Assembly (NCBI RefSeq): GCF_001578105.1
Contig: NZ_CP014275.1
Location: 1,116,001-1,180,000 of the forward strand
DNA: 64,000 bases
Reading direction: 5' to 3'
From: Martelella sp. AD-3
GTDB lineage: Bacteria > Pseudomonadota > Alphaproteobacteria > Rhizobiales > Rhizobiaceae
Positions 29,194-37,402 of this stretch are shown here, piece by piece. Below the pieces are notes generated by a model. The model was not told where the DNA came from. It made no database searches and saw only the letters and a list, made by a program, of their open reading frames with translations. Made by a program: the position numbers and the translations under genes. The first letter of the stretch is position 1. Every line of letters starts with the position of its first letter.

Positions 29194-29604
29194 ATGGAGT
29201 TCCGCGTGCTGCGCCGTCTTCTCACCGTTTCCTTCGGCCTCGCCGCCGCGGGCCTTGTCACAGGTCCCGCCCTTGCGGCGCGGGTGGAAAACCCGGTTGC
29301 CGTGTTCGGCGGCATCGACAAGATCACCGGGCGCACCTACACATTCGATGCCTATGTCGGCGAAACCGTCCAGTTCGGCCGCCTGCAGGTGACGCCGCGC
29401 GTCTGCTATTCGCGCGACGAAACGGAGGAACAGCAGGTCGATGCTTTCGTCCAGGTCGACAAGGTGTCGCTGCAGAACGAGGTCTCCCGCATCTTCTCCG
29501 GCTGGATGTTTGCCGATTCGCCGGCGCTCAATGCCGTGGAAGACCCGATCTATGACGTCTGGCTGACCGATTGCGTCGGCGAGGCGAGCATTCCCGCCCC
29601 CTGA
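29194..29604 (+). CDS. DUF2155 domain protein, exported
   Basis: The 136-residue protein has a signal peptide ending near residue 28 (ALAA) and a conserved domain with KITGRTYTFDAYVGETVQFG, a PRVCYSR motif and a C-terminal WLTDC; the two cysteines may form a disulfide. This family is restricted to Alphaproteobacteria and has no known function. In rhizobia it normally lies between the NDUFA12 gene and aat; here the pectinesterase gene is interposed. Confidence 0.88.
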   Translation: MEFRVLRRLLTVSFGLAAAGLVTGPALAARVENPVAVFGGIDKITGRTYTFDAYVGETVQFGRLQVTPRVCYSRDETEEQQVDAFVQVDKVSLQNEVSRIFSGWMFADSPALNAVEDPIYDVWLTDCVGEASIPAP

Positions 29605-29631
29605 TCTCCCCAGCATTCGCGAAGGCCCGAA

Positions 29632-31047
29632 ATGTCCGATGCGCGTCCCCAACTGAACGCAGCCGAGGCCGAGAGCTTCCACTATCTCGAGGCCCTTAAA
29701 TATACCGGGCGCGCCGGGGCCGAAGCCATCGACCCGTGGGACCCGAAGGCCGACAGCTTCATGTCCGGCAACGCCAAGGTCCGGGCGGATTATACCGTCG
29801 CCAAAGAAGGGGGAGATTTTTCCTCCGTGCAGATGGCCGTCAGCCAGGCCGTCCGCGATGCCGGCACGGGCAAGACGGGCGATCGCATCTACATCGCCAT
29901 CCACCCCGGCGTTTATGACGAGACGGTCATCGTGCCGCGTCTCATCGTCGGTGATCGGTCCGTAGCGATCACGCTGTTTGGTACGGGCAACGCGCCGCAA
30001 GAGACGGTGATCCGCGCCAATATCGATCAGGGCATGTGCGGGGCTGATTTTCTGGCGACCTTCGGGGACGCGGTTGATGGCTACGCGCCGGAAATTGCCG
30101 AAATCTACCGTGCCAACGCCGCGCTCGAGCGTCTGTCCACCGAAAACGCCTGCGTGCTCAGGGTCGAAAATGACGGATTTCAGGCAAAGAACCTGAGCGT
30201 CAAAAACGCCTATAATTGCGACAGGGCCGACAGAAATTCCAAATGCGAGGACGGCAAGGGCGGGCCGAAGAATGCGGCCGGCCAGTTCGCCAAAGGCTGG
30301 CACCAGGCCGTGGCGACGCTGGTCCACAATGCCGACCGCGTCCATTTCGACCATGTGCGTTTTTCAAGCTTCCAGGACACGCTCTACTTCAAGGGCCGCG
30401 TGCCGGGCATGACGGTGCGCTCCTACTATTCCAACTGCGATGTCGAGGGCGATATCGACTTTATCTTCGGCCGCGCGACCGCCTATTTCGATCGTTGCGA
30501 AATCCGTTCGCTCGGCAGCCGCGTCGACCATGCCTATGTGGTCGCCCCCTCGACCAACATGCACACGCGCTACGGCATCGTCTTCAACGAATGCGACTTT
30601 ACCCATGACGGCAGCGAGGCCGCGCTTGCCGGCACATTCTCGCTTGGCCGGCAGTGGTTCCAGACGGTCAGGGCATCGCCCTACGGAATTCCGAATGTCA
30701 AGGGCTACCGCACGCGGCTTGCCGAGACCTCCGAATTCGATCATCCGCCGGAAGGCACGATCTCGCTCGATGTGCTGGAGGCCGTCGGCAAATGCGTGAT
30801 CCTCAACTCGCGCATCGGCGCACATATCAACCCGCAAGCCCCATGGGATGACTGGAGCGGCGGCAGGCGCAATGCGGATGGCGAGTTCGTGCCCGGCGAA
30901 TGGAACACGCGCTACAGGCCCGTGCAGTATAGCTCGGACGATTTCTTCTGCTATCTCGGAGACTGGCTGAAGGGCGAGGGGCTCGTCTTCCACAAGCCCG
31001 ATCCGGCCGAACCCTGGCTCGCGGAGTTCAACAACCGGCGGGCATAG
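29632..31047 (+). CDS. Pectinesterase-family protein (carbohydrate esterase 8 fold)
   Basis: The 471-residue protein is a right-handed beta-helix with the expected active site: Q225 in HQAVATL, Q248-D249 in SFQDTLYF, D276 in DIDFIFG and R340 in LGRQW. The relatives are pectin methylesterases and the related E. coli YbhC group. No signal peptide is visible at the annotated start (MSDARPQLNAAEAESF), so it seems cytoplasmic or poorly annotated at the 5' end. It lies 27 bases after the DUF2155 gene and converges on aat. No other pectin genes are nearby. The family is firm; the substrate is not. Confidence 0.88.
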   Translation: MSDARPQLNAAEAESFHYLEALKYTGRAGAEAIDPWDPKADSFMSGNAKVRADYTVAKEGGDFSSVQMAVSQAVRDAGTGKTGDRIYIAIHPGVYDETVIVPRLIVGDRSVAITLFGTGNAPQETVIRANIDQGMCGADFLATFGDAVDGYAPEIAEIYRANAALERLSTENACVLRVENDGFQAKNLSVKNAYNCDRADRNSKCEDGKGGPKNAAGQFAKGWHQAVATLVHNADRVHFDHVRFSSFQDTLYFKGRVPGMTVRSYYSNCDVEGDIDFIFGRATAYFDRCEIRSLGSRVDHAYVVAPSTNMHTRYGIVFNECDFTHDGSEAALAGTFSLGRQWFQTVRASPYGIPNVKGYRTRLAETSEFDHPPEGTISLDVLEAVGKCVILNSRIGAHINPQAPWDDWSGGRRNADGEFVPGEWNTRYRPVQYSSDDFFCYLGDWLKGEGLVFHKPDPAEPWLAEFNNRRA

Positions 31048-31054
31048 GCGTCGT

Positions 31055-31672
31055 TCACGGAAACGGCTGATCGGGCCAGACGAGCGCCGCATTCAGCAGC
31101 GTCATGTATTCTTCCTTCGGGATATCGATCGCGCCCATCGTCTTCAGATGGTCGGTGGTGAACTGCGTGTCGAGCAGCAGGAAGTTGTTGGCGCGCAGGC
31201 GTTCCACCAGATGCACGAGGCAGATCTTGGAGGCGTTCGGGCGGCGAGAGAACATGCTTTCGCCGAAGAAGGCCGCCTTCAGCGAGACGCCGTAAAGCCC
31301 GCCGACAAGCGCGCCGTCCTGCCAGGCCTCGACCGAATGGGCGCGGCCCATGGCATGCAGCGACTTGTAGAGCGTGCGGATCTCGTGGTTGATCCAGGTC
31401 TGCGGCCGGTCGGGCGCCGGCGCCGCGCAGGCGGCGATCACGCCATCGAAATCATGGTTGAAGCGGATTTCGTAAGGGGACCTGCGCATGAACTTGCGCA
31501 GGCTGTGGGAGACGTGAAGCTTGTCGAGCGGAATAATGCCGCGAATTTCCGGTTCGACCCAGAAAAGCTCGGTGTCATCGGCCGATTCGGACATGGGAAA
31601 GAGGCCGATGCTGTAGGCATTCAAAAGCAGCTCCGGCGTAATCCTGCTGCTCTTTCCGGCGTTCTTTTCCAT
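31055..31672 (-). CDS. aat: Leucyl/phenylalanyl-tRNA-protein transferase
   Basis: The 205-residue enzyme transfers Leu or Phe from tRNA to N-terminal Lys or Arg of proteins, marking them for ClpS/ClpAP. Family blocks visible are the early [48 protein letters not shown] and FFGESMFSR. Length is normal. It follows accC after 112 bases that contain a palindromic repeat, so it may have its own promoter. Confidence 0.95.
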   Translation of the reverse strand: MEKNAGKSSRITPELLLNAYSIGLFPMSESADDTELFWVEPEIRGIIPLDKLHVSHSLRKFMRRSPYEIRFNHDFDGVIAACAAPAPDRPQTWINHEIRTLYKSLHAMGRAHSVEAWQDGALVGGLYGVSLKAAFFGESMFSRRPNASKICLVHLVERLRANNFLLLDTQFTTDHLKTMGAIDIPKEEYMTLLNAALVWPDQPFP

Positions 31673-31691
31673 GGCCTCTCAGCTGCTCAGA

Positions 31692-31728
31692 GCGCGTTTC
31701 GATCCGCCCGAAGCGGTTCGAAACGCGC
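31692..31728. repeat. Palindromic repeat element between accC and aat
   Basis: Two 16-base arms, GCGCGTTTCGATCCGC and its near-complement (one mismatch), flank a five-base spacer. This core is common in intergenic DNA of rhizobia. It could form a hairpin in the accC-aat transcript. Confidence 0.7.
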
Positions 31729-31784
31729 ATTATCCAATCGTTTGGTCGCCTGATCCCGTCGATCCGCGCTTTGCTCCGGTGGGA

Positions 31785-33134
31785 TTAGGCGTCAGCCTTG
31801 TCTTCCAGATAATGTTCCAGCCAGTGAATATCATAGTCGCCATTGGCGATGTCCTGGTTGGCGATCAGATCCTGAAAAAGCGGCAGCGTCGTGTCAATCC
31901 CGTCAACGACGAACTCGTCCAGCGCGCGCTTGAGCCGCATCATGCATTCCACGCGCGTGCGGCCGTGGACGATGAGCTTGCCGATCAGGCTGTCGTAATA
32001 GGGCGGAATCTTGTAACCCTGATAGACGCCGGAATCGATGCGTACGCCAAGACCGCCCGGGGCGTGAAAATGGGTGATCGTGCCGGGCGACGGGCGGAAG
32101 GTCCGGGCGTTTTCGGCATTGATGCGGCATTCGATCGCGTGGCCGGAGAAGGTGACATCCTTCTGGCTGACCGAGAGCCCGGCGCCGGCGGCAACTCGGA
32201 TCTGTTCATGCACCAGGTCGATGCCGGTAATGGCTTCGGTAATGGGGTGCTCCACCTGAAGCCGGGTGTTCATTTCGATGAAATAGAACGCGCCGTTCTC
32301 ATAGAGGAACTCGATCGTGCCGGCGCCGCGATATTTCATCTTGCGCATCGCATCGGCGCAGATCTCGCCGATCTGCATGCGCTGCTCGACATTGAGCGCC
32401 GGCGAGTTGGCTTCTTCCCAGACCTTCTGGTGGCGGCGCTGCAGCGAGCAGTCACGCTCGCCAAGGTGAATGGCGTCGCCTTCGCCATCGCCGAAGACCT
32501 GCACCTCGATATGACGCGGTTTGTCGAGATATTTCTCCATATAGACGGAGTCATTGCCGAAGGCCGCTGCCGCCTCGCCGCGGGCCGTGCTCCAGGCCTC
32601 CAGCAGATCATCGCGGGTGCGGGCAAGCTTCATGCCGCGTCCGCCGCCGCCGGCCGTTGCCTTGATCAGCACCGGATAACCGATCTCGTCGGCGGTCCTG
32701 ATGGCGTCCTCTTCCGTGTCGACCGAACCGCCGGAACCGGGGACGACCGGGATGCCGAGATTTTCGGCGGTCGTCTTGGCGGTGATCTTGTCGCCCATCA
32801 TGCGGATATGTTCGCTGGTGGGGCCGATGAAGGTGATGCCGTGGGCTTCCAGGATCTCGGCGAACTTGGCGTTTTCGGAGAGGAAGCCGTAACCGGGATG
32901 CACGGCGTCGGCGCCGGTGATCTCACAGGCGGCAACGATCTGGTGGATGTTGAGGTAGCTCTCGCGCGAAGACGGCGGGCCGATGCACACGCTCTCGTCG
33001 GCAAGGCGCACATGCATCGCGTTCGCGTCGGCCGTGGAGTGAACGGCGACGGTGGCGATGCCGAGCTCCTTGCAGGCGCGCTGGACGCGGAGCGCGATTT
33101 CGCCGCGATTGGCGATGAGGATTTTGGAAAACAT
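31785..33134 (-). CDS. accC: Acetyl-CoA carboxylase, biotin carboxylase subunit
   Basis: The 449-residue ATP-grasp enzyme carboxylates biotin on AccB in the first step of fatty-acid synthesis. It shows the N-terminal FSKILIANRGEIALRV, the glycine-rich ATP loop KATAGGGGRGMKLAR, and the catalytic RDCSLQRRHQK. Length is normal. It lies 13 bases downstream of accB. Confidence 0.98.
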   Translation of the reverse strand: MFSKILIANRGEIALRVQRACKELGIATVAVHSTADANAMHVRLADESVCIGPPSSRESYLNIHQIVAACEITGADAVHPGYGFLSENAKFAEILEAHGITFIGPTSEHIRMMGDKITAKTTAENLGIPVVPGSGGSVDTEEDAIRTADEIGYPVLIKATAGGGGRGMKLARTRDDLLEAWSTARGEAAAAFGNDSVYMEKYLDKPRHIEVQVFGDGEGDAIHLGERDCSLQRRHQKVWEEANSPALNVEQRMQIGEICADAMRKMKYRGAGTIEFLYENGAFYFIEMNTRLQVEHPITEAITGIDLVHEQIRVAAGAGLSVSQKDVTFSGHAIECRINAENARTFRPSPGTITHFHAPGGLGVRIDSGVYQGYKIPPYYDSLIGKLIVHGRTRVECMMRLKRALDEFVVDGIDTTLPLFQDLIANQDIANGDYDIHWLEHYLEDKADA

Positions 33135-33147
33135 TCTCTCTGACCCG

Positions 33148-33627
33148 TTATTCGATCACGACAAGCGGTTCGTCGAACTCAACCGGCTGGGCGTCGTCGA
33201 CGAGAATCTGGGTGACCTTGCCGCTCTTGGGCGCAGGGATCTGGTTCATCGTCTTCATCGCCTCGATGATGAGCAGGGTCTGGCCTTCCTTGACGTTCGC
33301 GCCAACCTCGATGAAGGGACGGGCGCCGGGGGCGGGAGCAAGGTAGACGGTGCCGACCATGGGCGCCTTGATGGCCTGGTCGAGATTGCTCGCGGCGGGC
33401 GCTGCCGGCGCTTCGGCCGCTGCCGGCTGGGGAGCTGCTGCTGCCGGCGCTGCCGCCGGAGCCGGCGCATAGGCCATGGCCTGTTGCGGCGCGACGGTTA
33501 TTTCACGGGCGACGCGAATGTGAAGGCCGTCCTGCTCGACCTCGATTTCGGTGAGGTCGGTGTCTTTGAGGATAACGGCGAGTTCGCGCACCAGCTTCGC
33601 GTCGACTGCCTTCTTCTGATCTGCCAT
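33148..33627 (-). CDS. accB: Biotin carboxyl carrier protein of acetyl-CoA carboxylase
   Basis: The 159-residue protein has an N-terminal helical part, an Ala/Pro-rich linker at about 55-85, and the biotinyl domain whose lysine lies in [10 protein letters not shown] (about K125). It carries biotin between AccC and the carboxyltransferase. It follows aroQ by 22 bases on the same strand. Confidence 0.97.
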   Translation of the reverse strand: MADQKKAVDAKLVRELAVILKDTDLTEIEVEQDGLHIRVAREITVAPQQAMAYAPAPAAAPAAAAPQPAAAEAPAAPAASNLDQAIKAPMVGTVYLAPAPGARPFIEVGANVKEGQTLLIIEAMKTMNQIPAPKSGKVTQILVDDAQPVEFDEPLVVIE

Positions 33628-33649
33628 GGGTGGTGTTCCTTTTTTCTTT

Positions 33650-34087
33650 TTATTCCGAGAGCGTCTTCAGCGCACGAAGCGCAAGCAGGTAACTGTCCTG
33701 GCCGAAGCCGCAGATTACCCCCTTCGCCGCTGCCGATGTCATGGTCTTGTGGCGAAAGGGCTCACGGGCATGAATGTTGGAAATGTGAAGCTCCACGACA
33801 GGCACGCTGATGGCCCGTATGGCGTCGTGAAGCGCAATGGATGTGTGCCCGTAGGCACCCGGATTGATGGCGACACCGGCCGCTTTTTCGCTGGCTTCGT
33901 GAAGCCAGTCGACAAGAACGCCTTCATGATTGCTCTGGCGGCAGTCGGCCTGAAAGCCGAGCGCTTCAGCCTCTCGGCGACAGGCCTCCTCAATGGCTTC
34001 CAGGGTCAACGCGCCGTAGATGCCCGGCTCGCGCTTGCCCAGAAGATTGAGGTTGGGTCCGTTCAGAACAAAGATTACGCGTGTCAT
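33650..34087 (-). CDS. aroQ: Type II 3-dehydroquinate dehydratase
   Basis: The 145-residue enzyme dehydrates 3-dehydroquinate in the shikimate pathway. The N-terminal [18 protein letters not shown] includes the catalytic tyrosine, and [10 protein letters not shown] includes the catalytic histidine. It is second in the DsbA-like / aroQ / accB / accC run on the minus strand, a common alphaproteobacterial order. Confidence 0.96.
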   Translation of the reverse strand: MTRVIFVLNGPNLNLLGKREPGIYGALTLEAIEEACRREAEALGFQADCRQSNHEGVLVDWLHEASEKAAGVAINPGAYGHTSIALHDAIRAISVPVVELHISNIHAREPFRHKTMTSAAAKGVICGFGQDSYLLALRALKTLSE

Positions 34088-34194
34088 CCGTCAATTCCAG
34101 TTTCGCCTTCACCTATAGACGTTCAGGTCATTCAGGAAAAGCCCAAAGACCGGACGACGAAACGCCTTGGTTAAGCTTCGCACGGGCGAGAAGC

Positions 34195-34998
34195 TCAAGA
34201 GCAGGTTCCCTGTCCGCAGTCGCGGATGTTGTCGATCACCTGCTGGATGCGATCCGCGCCGATGGCGCCGTGCAGCATCGTGTCGCCGACGATATAGGCA
34301 GGCGTTCCGGTAACGCCGACGGCGCTTGCCAGCGCAAAGTGCTCCTGAAGGGCGGCCTCGGGCGGGAACTCCGCCATCGCCGCGTCGATCTGGTCGCTGG
34401 TCACGCCGAAGGCCGAGGCGACGGCGCGGGCGCTTTCATCGGTGGCGCGGTTGCCCGCTTCCATCAGGGCGCGATGGAAATCCGGATATTTCTCCGGCGC
34501 AACCTTGAAGAAAGCATAGGAGACGCGCTGCGCGGCCTGCGATTCCGGCCCCAGAACCGGAATCTCCTTCAGGATGAAACGCACATCGTCATTATCGGCG
34601 ATGATCTCGTCCATGTCGGCAAGGGCGCGACGGCAATAGCCGCAATTGTAGTCGAAGAACTCGACGACGGTGATGGCGCCGTCGGGATTGCCGAGCACCG
34701 CATCGAATTCAGGCTGGAAAATCCTGTCCTGGTTTTCCGCAATCGCGGCCTGCGCGGCCTGCTGCTGTTCCTCGGCCTGCTTGCGCTGCAAGGCAGCCTG
34801 AACGTCAAGCAGCACTTCCGGATTGGCCACCAGATAGTCATGCACCCGCGTGCCGAAATCGCCGGTTGCGGGCGCTGCAACCTGCTCCCGCGGCTGCGGG
34901 GAAGCAAAACCGTAGATCGCGGCGGTCGTTGCCGCGGCAGACGCGACGGCGGTCGCGAAAATCGCGACGACGGCAAGCGTCAGTCCCTTTGATGACAT
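34195..34998 (-). CDS. DsbA-family thiol:disulfide oxidoreductase, exported
   Basis: The 267-residue protein has an N-terminal hydrophobic segment (LTLAVVAIFATAVASAAA) that may be a signal anchor, a helical region rich in Gln and Ala at about 70-90, and a thioredoxin-like domain with the redox motif C119-G-Y-C122 in FFDYNCGYCRRA. A cis-proline loop TGTPAYIVG follows. This is the Com1/ScsC-like branch of DsbA. The ATG at 34998 has GGGGAA upstream and is preferred over the in-frame start six codons earlier. It heads the aroQ-accBC run. Confidence 0.9.
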   Translation of the reverse strand: MSSKGLTLAVVAIFATAVASAAATTAAIYGFASPQPREQVAAPATGDFGTRVHDYLVANPEVLLDVQAALQRKQAEEQQQAAQAAIAENQDRIFQPEFDAVLGNPDGAITVVEFFDYNCGYCRRALADMDEIIADNDDVRFILKEIPVLGPESQAAQRVSYAFFKVAPEKYPDFHRALMEAGNRATDESARAVASAFGVTSDQIDAAMAEFPPEAALQEHFALASAVGVTGTPAYIVGDTMLHGAIGADRIQQVIDNIRDCGQGTCS

Positions 34999-35206
34999 GA
35001 TTTCCCCTTCCTGCATGACACGATCATTTCAGCTAGAAACCAATTGTGCGCAAAAGGCGGCGATGTCCATAGCAAAGCCTTCAATTCCGGCGGCCAGGCC
35101 TGGAAATCCCGTTTTTTTGTTCGGAAGGATTGCAGAGGCCCCGGGAATGGTTCAATCCCGATGGGGACCGTCCGCCAAGCGGACGTTGTGAAAGGGAAGA
35201 AGCGCA

Positions 35207-36367
35207 ATGCCGTCGAAACGCAGCGAAATCGATTCATTTCTGGCCATGGACGTTCTGGCGGAGGCGAACCGCCGCAGGAAGGCCGGACGTCCGGTGCTCT
35301 CGCTCGCCGTCGGCCAGCCTTCCCATCCCGCCCCCGACCGCGCGCTTGAGGCGGCGCGTGCCGCCCTCGACCACGGCCGTCTGGGCTATACCGATGCTTT
35401 CGGCCTTCAAAGCCTGCGCGAGGCGATCGCGCGCGATTACCGGGTCCGCATGGGCGTCGATGTCGATCCCGCGCGCATCGCGGTGACGACCGGTTCGTCG
35501 GCGGGTTTTAATCTCGCCTTTCTGGCGCTGTTTGATGCCGGCGATGCCGTCGCGATCGCGCGGCCCGGCTATCCCGCCTATCGCAACATTCTGAAGGCGC
35601 TGGACCTCAAGGTTGTCGAGGTGGAGGCGAATGAGCGGCACGCATTCACGCTGACGCCCGAGGCGCTGGAGGAGGCGGAGCGCATTGAGGGCGTCGCCAT
35701 CAAGGGCGTGCTTCTGGCAAGCCCGGCAAACCCGACGGGCACCGTCACCGGCCGGGCGGCGCTGAAGCGCCTTGCCGACTGGTGCGAAGCGCGCGGCACG
35801 GCCTTCATCTCCGACGAGATCTATCACGGGCTGGTGTTTTCCGGAGAGGAGGCCACGGCGCTGTCCTTCACCGACGCGGCGGTGGTGATCAATTCGTTTT
35901 CAAAATATTATTGCATGACCGGCTGGCGCGTCGGCTGGATGGTGCTGCCGGAGAAGCTTGTCCGCGTGTTCGAGCAACTGGCGCAGAACATCTATATCAG
36001 CGCGCCCGAGCTCTCGCAGATCGCAGCCGAAGCCGCCCTCGATGCCCGCCCTCAGCTCGACGGCTACCGCGAAATCTACCGCGCCAACCGTGATTTCCTG
36101 ATCAGGGCGCTGCCGGAGATCGGACTTCCCGTGGTCTCGCCCATGGACGGCGCTTTCTATGCCTATGTCGATGTCAGTGGTTATTCCAATGACAGCGTGG
36201 CATTCTCGCGCAAGATGCTGGCCGAAATCGACGTCGCGGCAACGCCCGGGGCGGATTTCGATCCGCTGACCGGCGATCGCTATCTGAGGCTTTCCTATGC
36301 GGGAACCGAGGCCGAGATCCGCCAGGCGGTGGAGCGCATGGGCAACTGGTTGCCGCAGAAGGGTTGA
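35207..36367 (+). CDS. Class I/II aminotransferase
   Basis: The 386-residue PLP protein shows SVGQPSHPAPDRALEAAR near the N-terminus, the PANPTGTV asparagine block, SDEIYHGLVF and the PLP lysine in INSFSKYYCMTGWRVGW. It resembles aspartate/aromatic/alanine aminotransferases of fold type I. The amino donor and acceptor cannot be told. A GFA-family gene begins 14 bases after its stop. Confidence 0.93.
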   Translation: MPSKRSEIDSFLAMDVLAEANRRRKAGRPVLSLAVGQPSHPAPDRALEAARAALDHGRLGYTDAFGLQSLREAIARDYRVRMGVDVDPARIAVTTGSSAGFNLAFLALFDAGDAVAIARPGYPAYRNILKALDLKVVEVEANERHAFTLTPEALEEAERIEGVAIKGVLLASPANPTGTVTGRAALKRLADWCEARGTAFISDEIYHGLVFSGEEATALSFTDAAVVINSFSKYYCMTGWRVGWMVLPEKLVRVFEQLAQNIYISAPELSQIAAEAALDARPQLDGYREIYRANRDFLIRALPEIGLPVVSPMDGAFYAYVDVSGYSNDSVAFSRKMLAEIDVAATPGADFDPLTGDRYLRLSYAGTEAEIRQAVERMGNWLPQKG

Positions 36368-36381
36368 AGAGCGGGGCAGGG

Positions 36382-36801
36382 ATGACGATGCTGACGGGAG
36401 GCTGCCTGTGCGGCAAGGCGCGTTATCGCGTGGCCGATGCTTTCGCCTATGCCGCGTTTTGCCACTGCAAGGACTGCCAGAAATCGACAGGGTCTGCCTT
36501 CAAGCCCTTCGCCGGGATTGAGACAGACAAGTTCGAGCTCGCCTGCGAGCCCGCAGAGCTGCTTCTATACGGCGATGCCATCAATCATGATGCGCGTTGC
36601 GCCGCCTGCGGCGCGCTGCTCTATTCGCGGGTGCGTGACGGCGCCTATGTCCACGTGGCGATGGGAACGCTCGAGACGGCGCCGACCATTCGCCCGGGCG
36701 AGCACATCTTCGTGCGTTCGAAGGCGCCCTGGCACCGGATCGCGGACGATCTTCCGCAATATGCAGGTCACGTCGCCGACGGTCCGCCGCTCAACCGCTG
36801 A
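36382..36801 (+). CDS. GFA family (glutathione-dependent formaldehyde-activating-like) zinc protein
   Basis: The 139-residue protein has the CENP-V/GFA zinc-cysteine pattern: GCLCGKARY (C8, C10), FCHCKDCQK (C27, C29, C32) and RCAACGALL. The family includes Gfa, which speeds glutathione-formaldehyde adduct formation, but most members are uncharacterised, so the name should not be taken as proof of function. The ATG at 36382 has GGGGCAGG upstream; a TTG at 36364 overlapping the previous stop is the alternative. Confidence 0.88.
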   Translation: MTMLTGGCLCGKARYRVADAFAYAAFCHCKDCQKSTGSAFKPFAGIETDKFELACEPAELLLYGDAINHDARCAACGALLYSRVRDGAYVHVAMGTLETAPTIRPGEHIFVRSKAPWHRIADDLPQYAGHVADGPPLNR

Positions 36802-37402
36802 AACAGCCTGAATGCAAAAACGCCGGCGTCAGACTACCGACAAAGCCTGTTGCGGAAGTAATGCGCCTGCTCCCGTTCTCCGTCACCCCGGCCTTGAGCC
36901 ACTCCTGTCCGGTTTAGCCATCAGTCGGGTTTTCTTTTCGGTTTCTATCCCTCCACCTGCGTCATGCTCGGGCTTCACCCGAGCATCCAGGCGCTTCAAT
37001 TCATTGAATTCAGGATAGTTTGTGCAGCTGTTCGTCGTGCGGCCTGGATGCTCGGGTGAAGCCCGAGGATGACCCGGTACGGGTAGGGAGGGGCTTGTTC
37101 AACCGACGCCTCGGTGAGAAAAGCGGTGTCCTGAAATCCGGGTAAGATACAATATTCAGCGATTTCAACGCTTTTCAACGGTCTCGTGATTTTAGACCGG
37201 ACACCAGTGGCCTTGAGCCGGGGGGGCAGCGCGACAAAAACACATTTTCAACAATGCCTTGACCGCGATAGTCCTCGCTATTCGGCCCTCGGTGCCGGCT
37301 CAAGGCCGGCATGACGGACGAGGGTAAGCCAACCTTTGTCAACACACTGACGCCGCCGTTCTGCGAAAACGGCGGCGCTTCGGTCTCTGCGGAGCTTCAG
37401 GC
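36802..37402. repeat. Intergenic cluster of palindromic repeats between the GFA gene and rne
   Basis: The 601 bases hold no gene. An inverted pair of 32-base elements (36961-36992 and 37042-37073), each containing CTCGGG...CCCGAG, flanks a 49-base spacer. A second repeat type with core CCGGCCTTGAGCC occurs at about 36887-36900, again near 37209-37221, and inverted at 37297-37316. Both kinds look like the small mobile palindromes common in rhizobial intergenic DNA. Confidence 0.75.
37351..37377 (-). terminator. Hairpin downstream of rne
   Basis: A ten-base stem CGCCGCCGTT/AACGGCGGCG lies about 25 bases past the rne stop. No T run follows on the minus strand, so it may protect the 3' end rather than terminate alone. 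Confidence 0.4.

Noticed and set aside
36802..37402. CRISPR array or tRNA cluster in the repeat region before rne
   Set aside because: Repeats are few, of two kinds and inverted, without regular spacers; no cloverleaf was seen.
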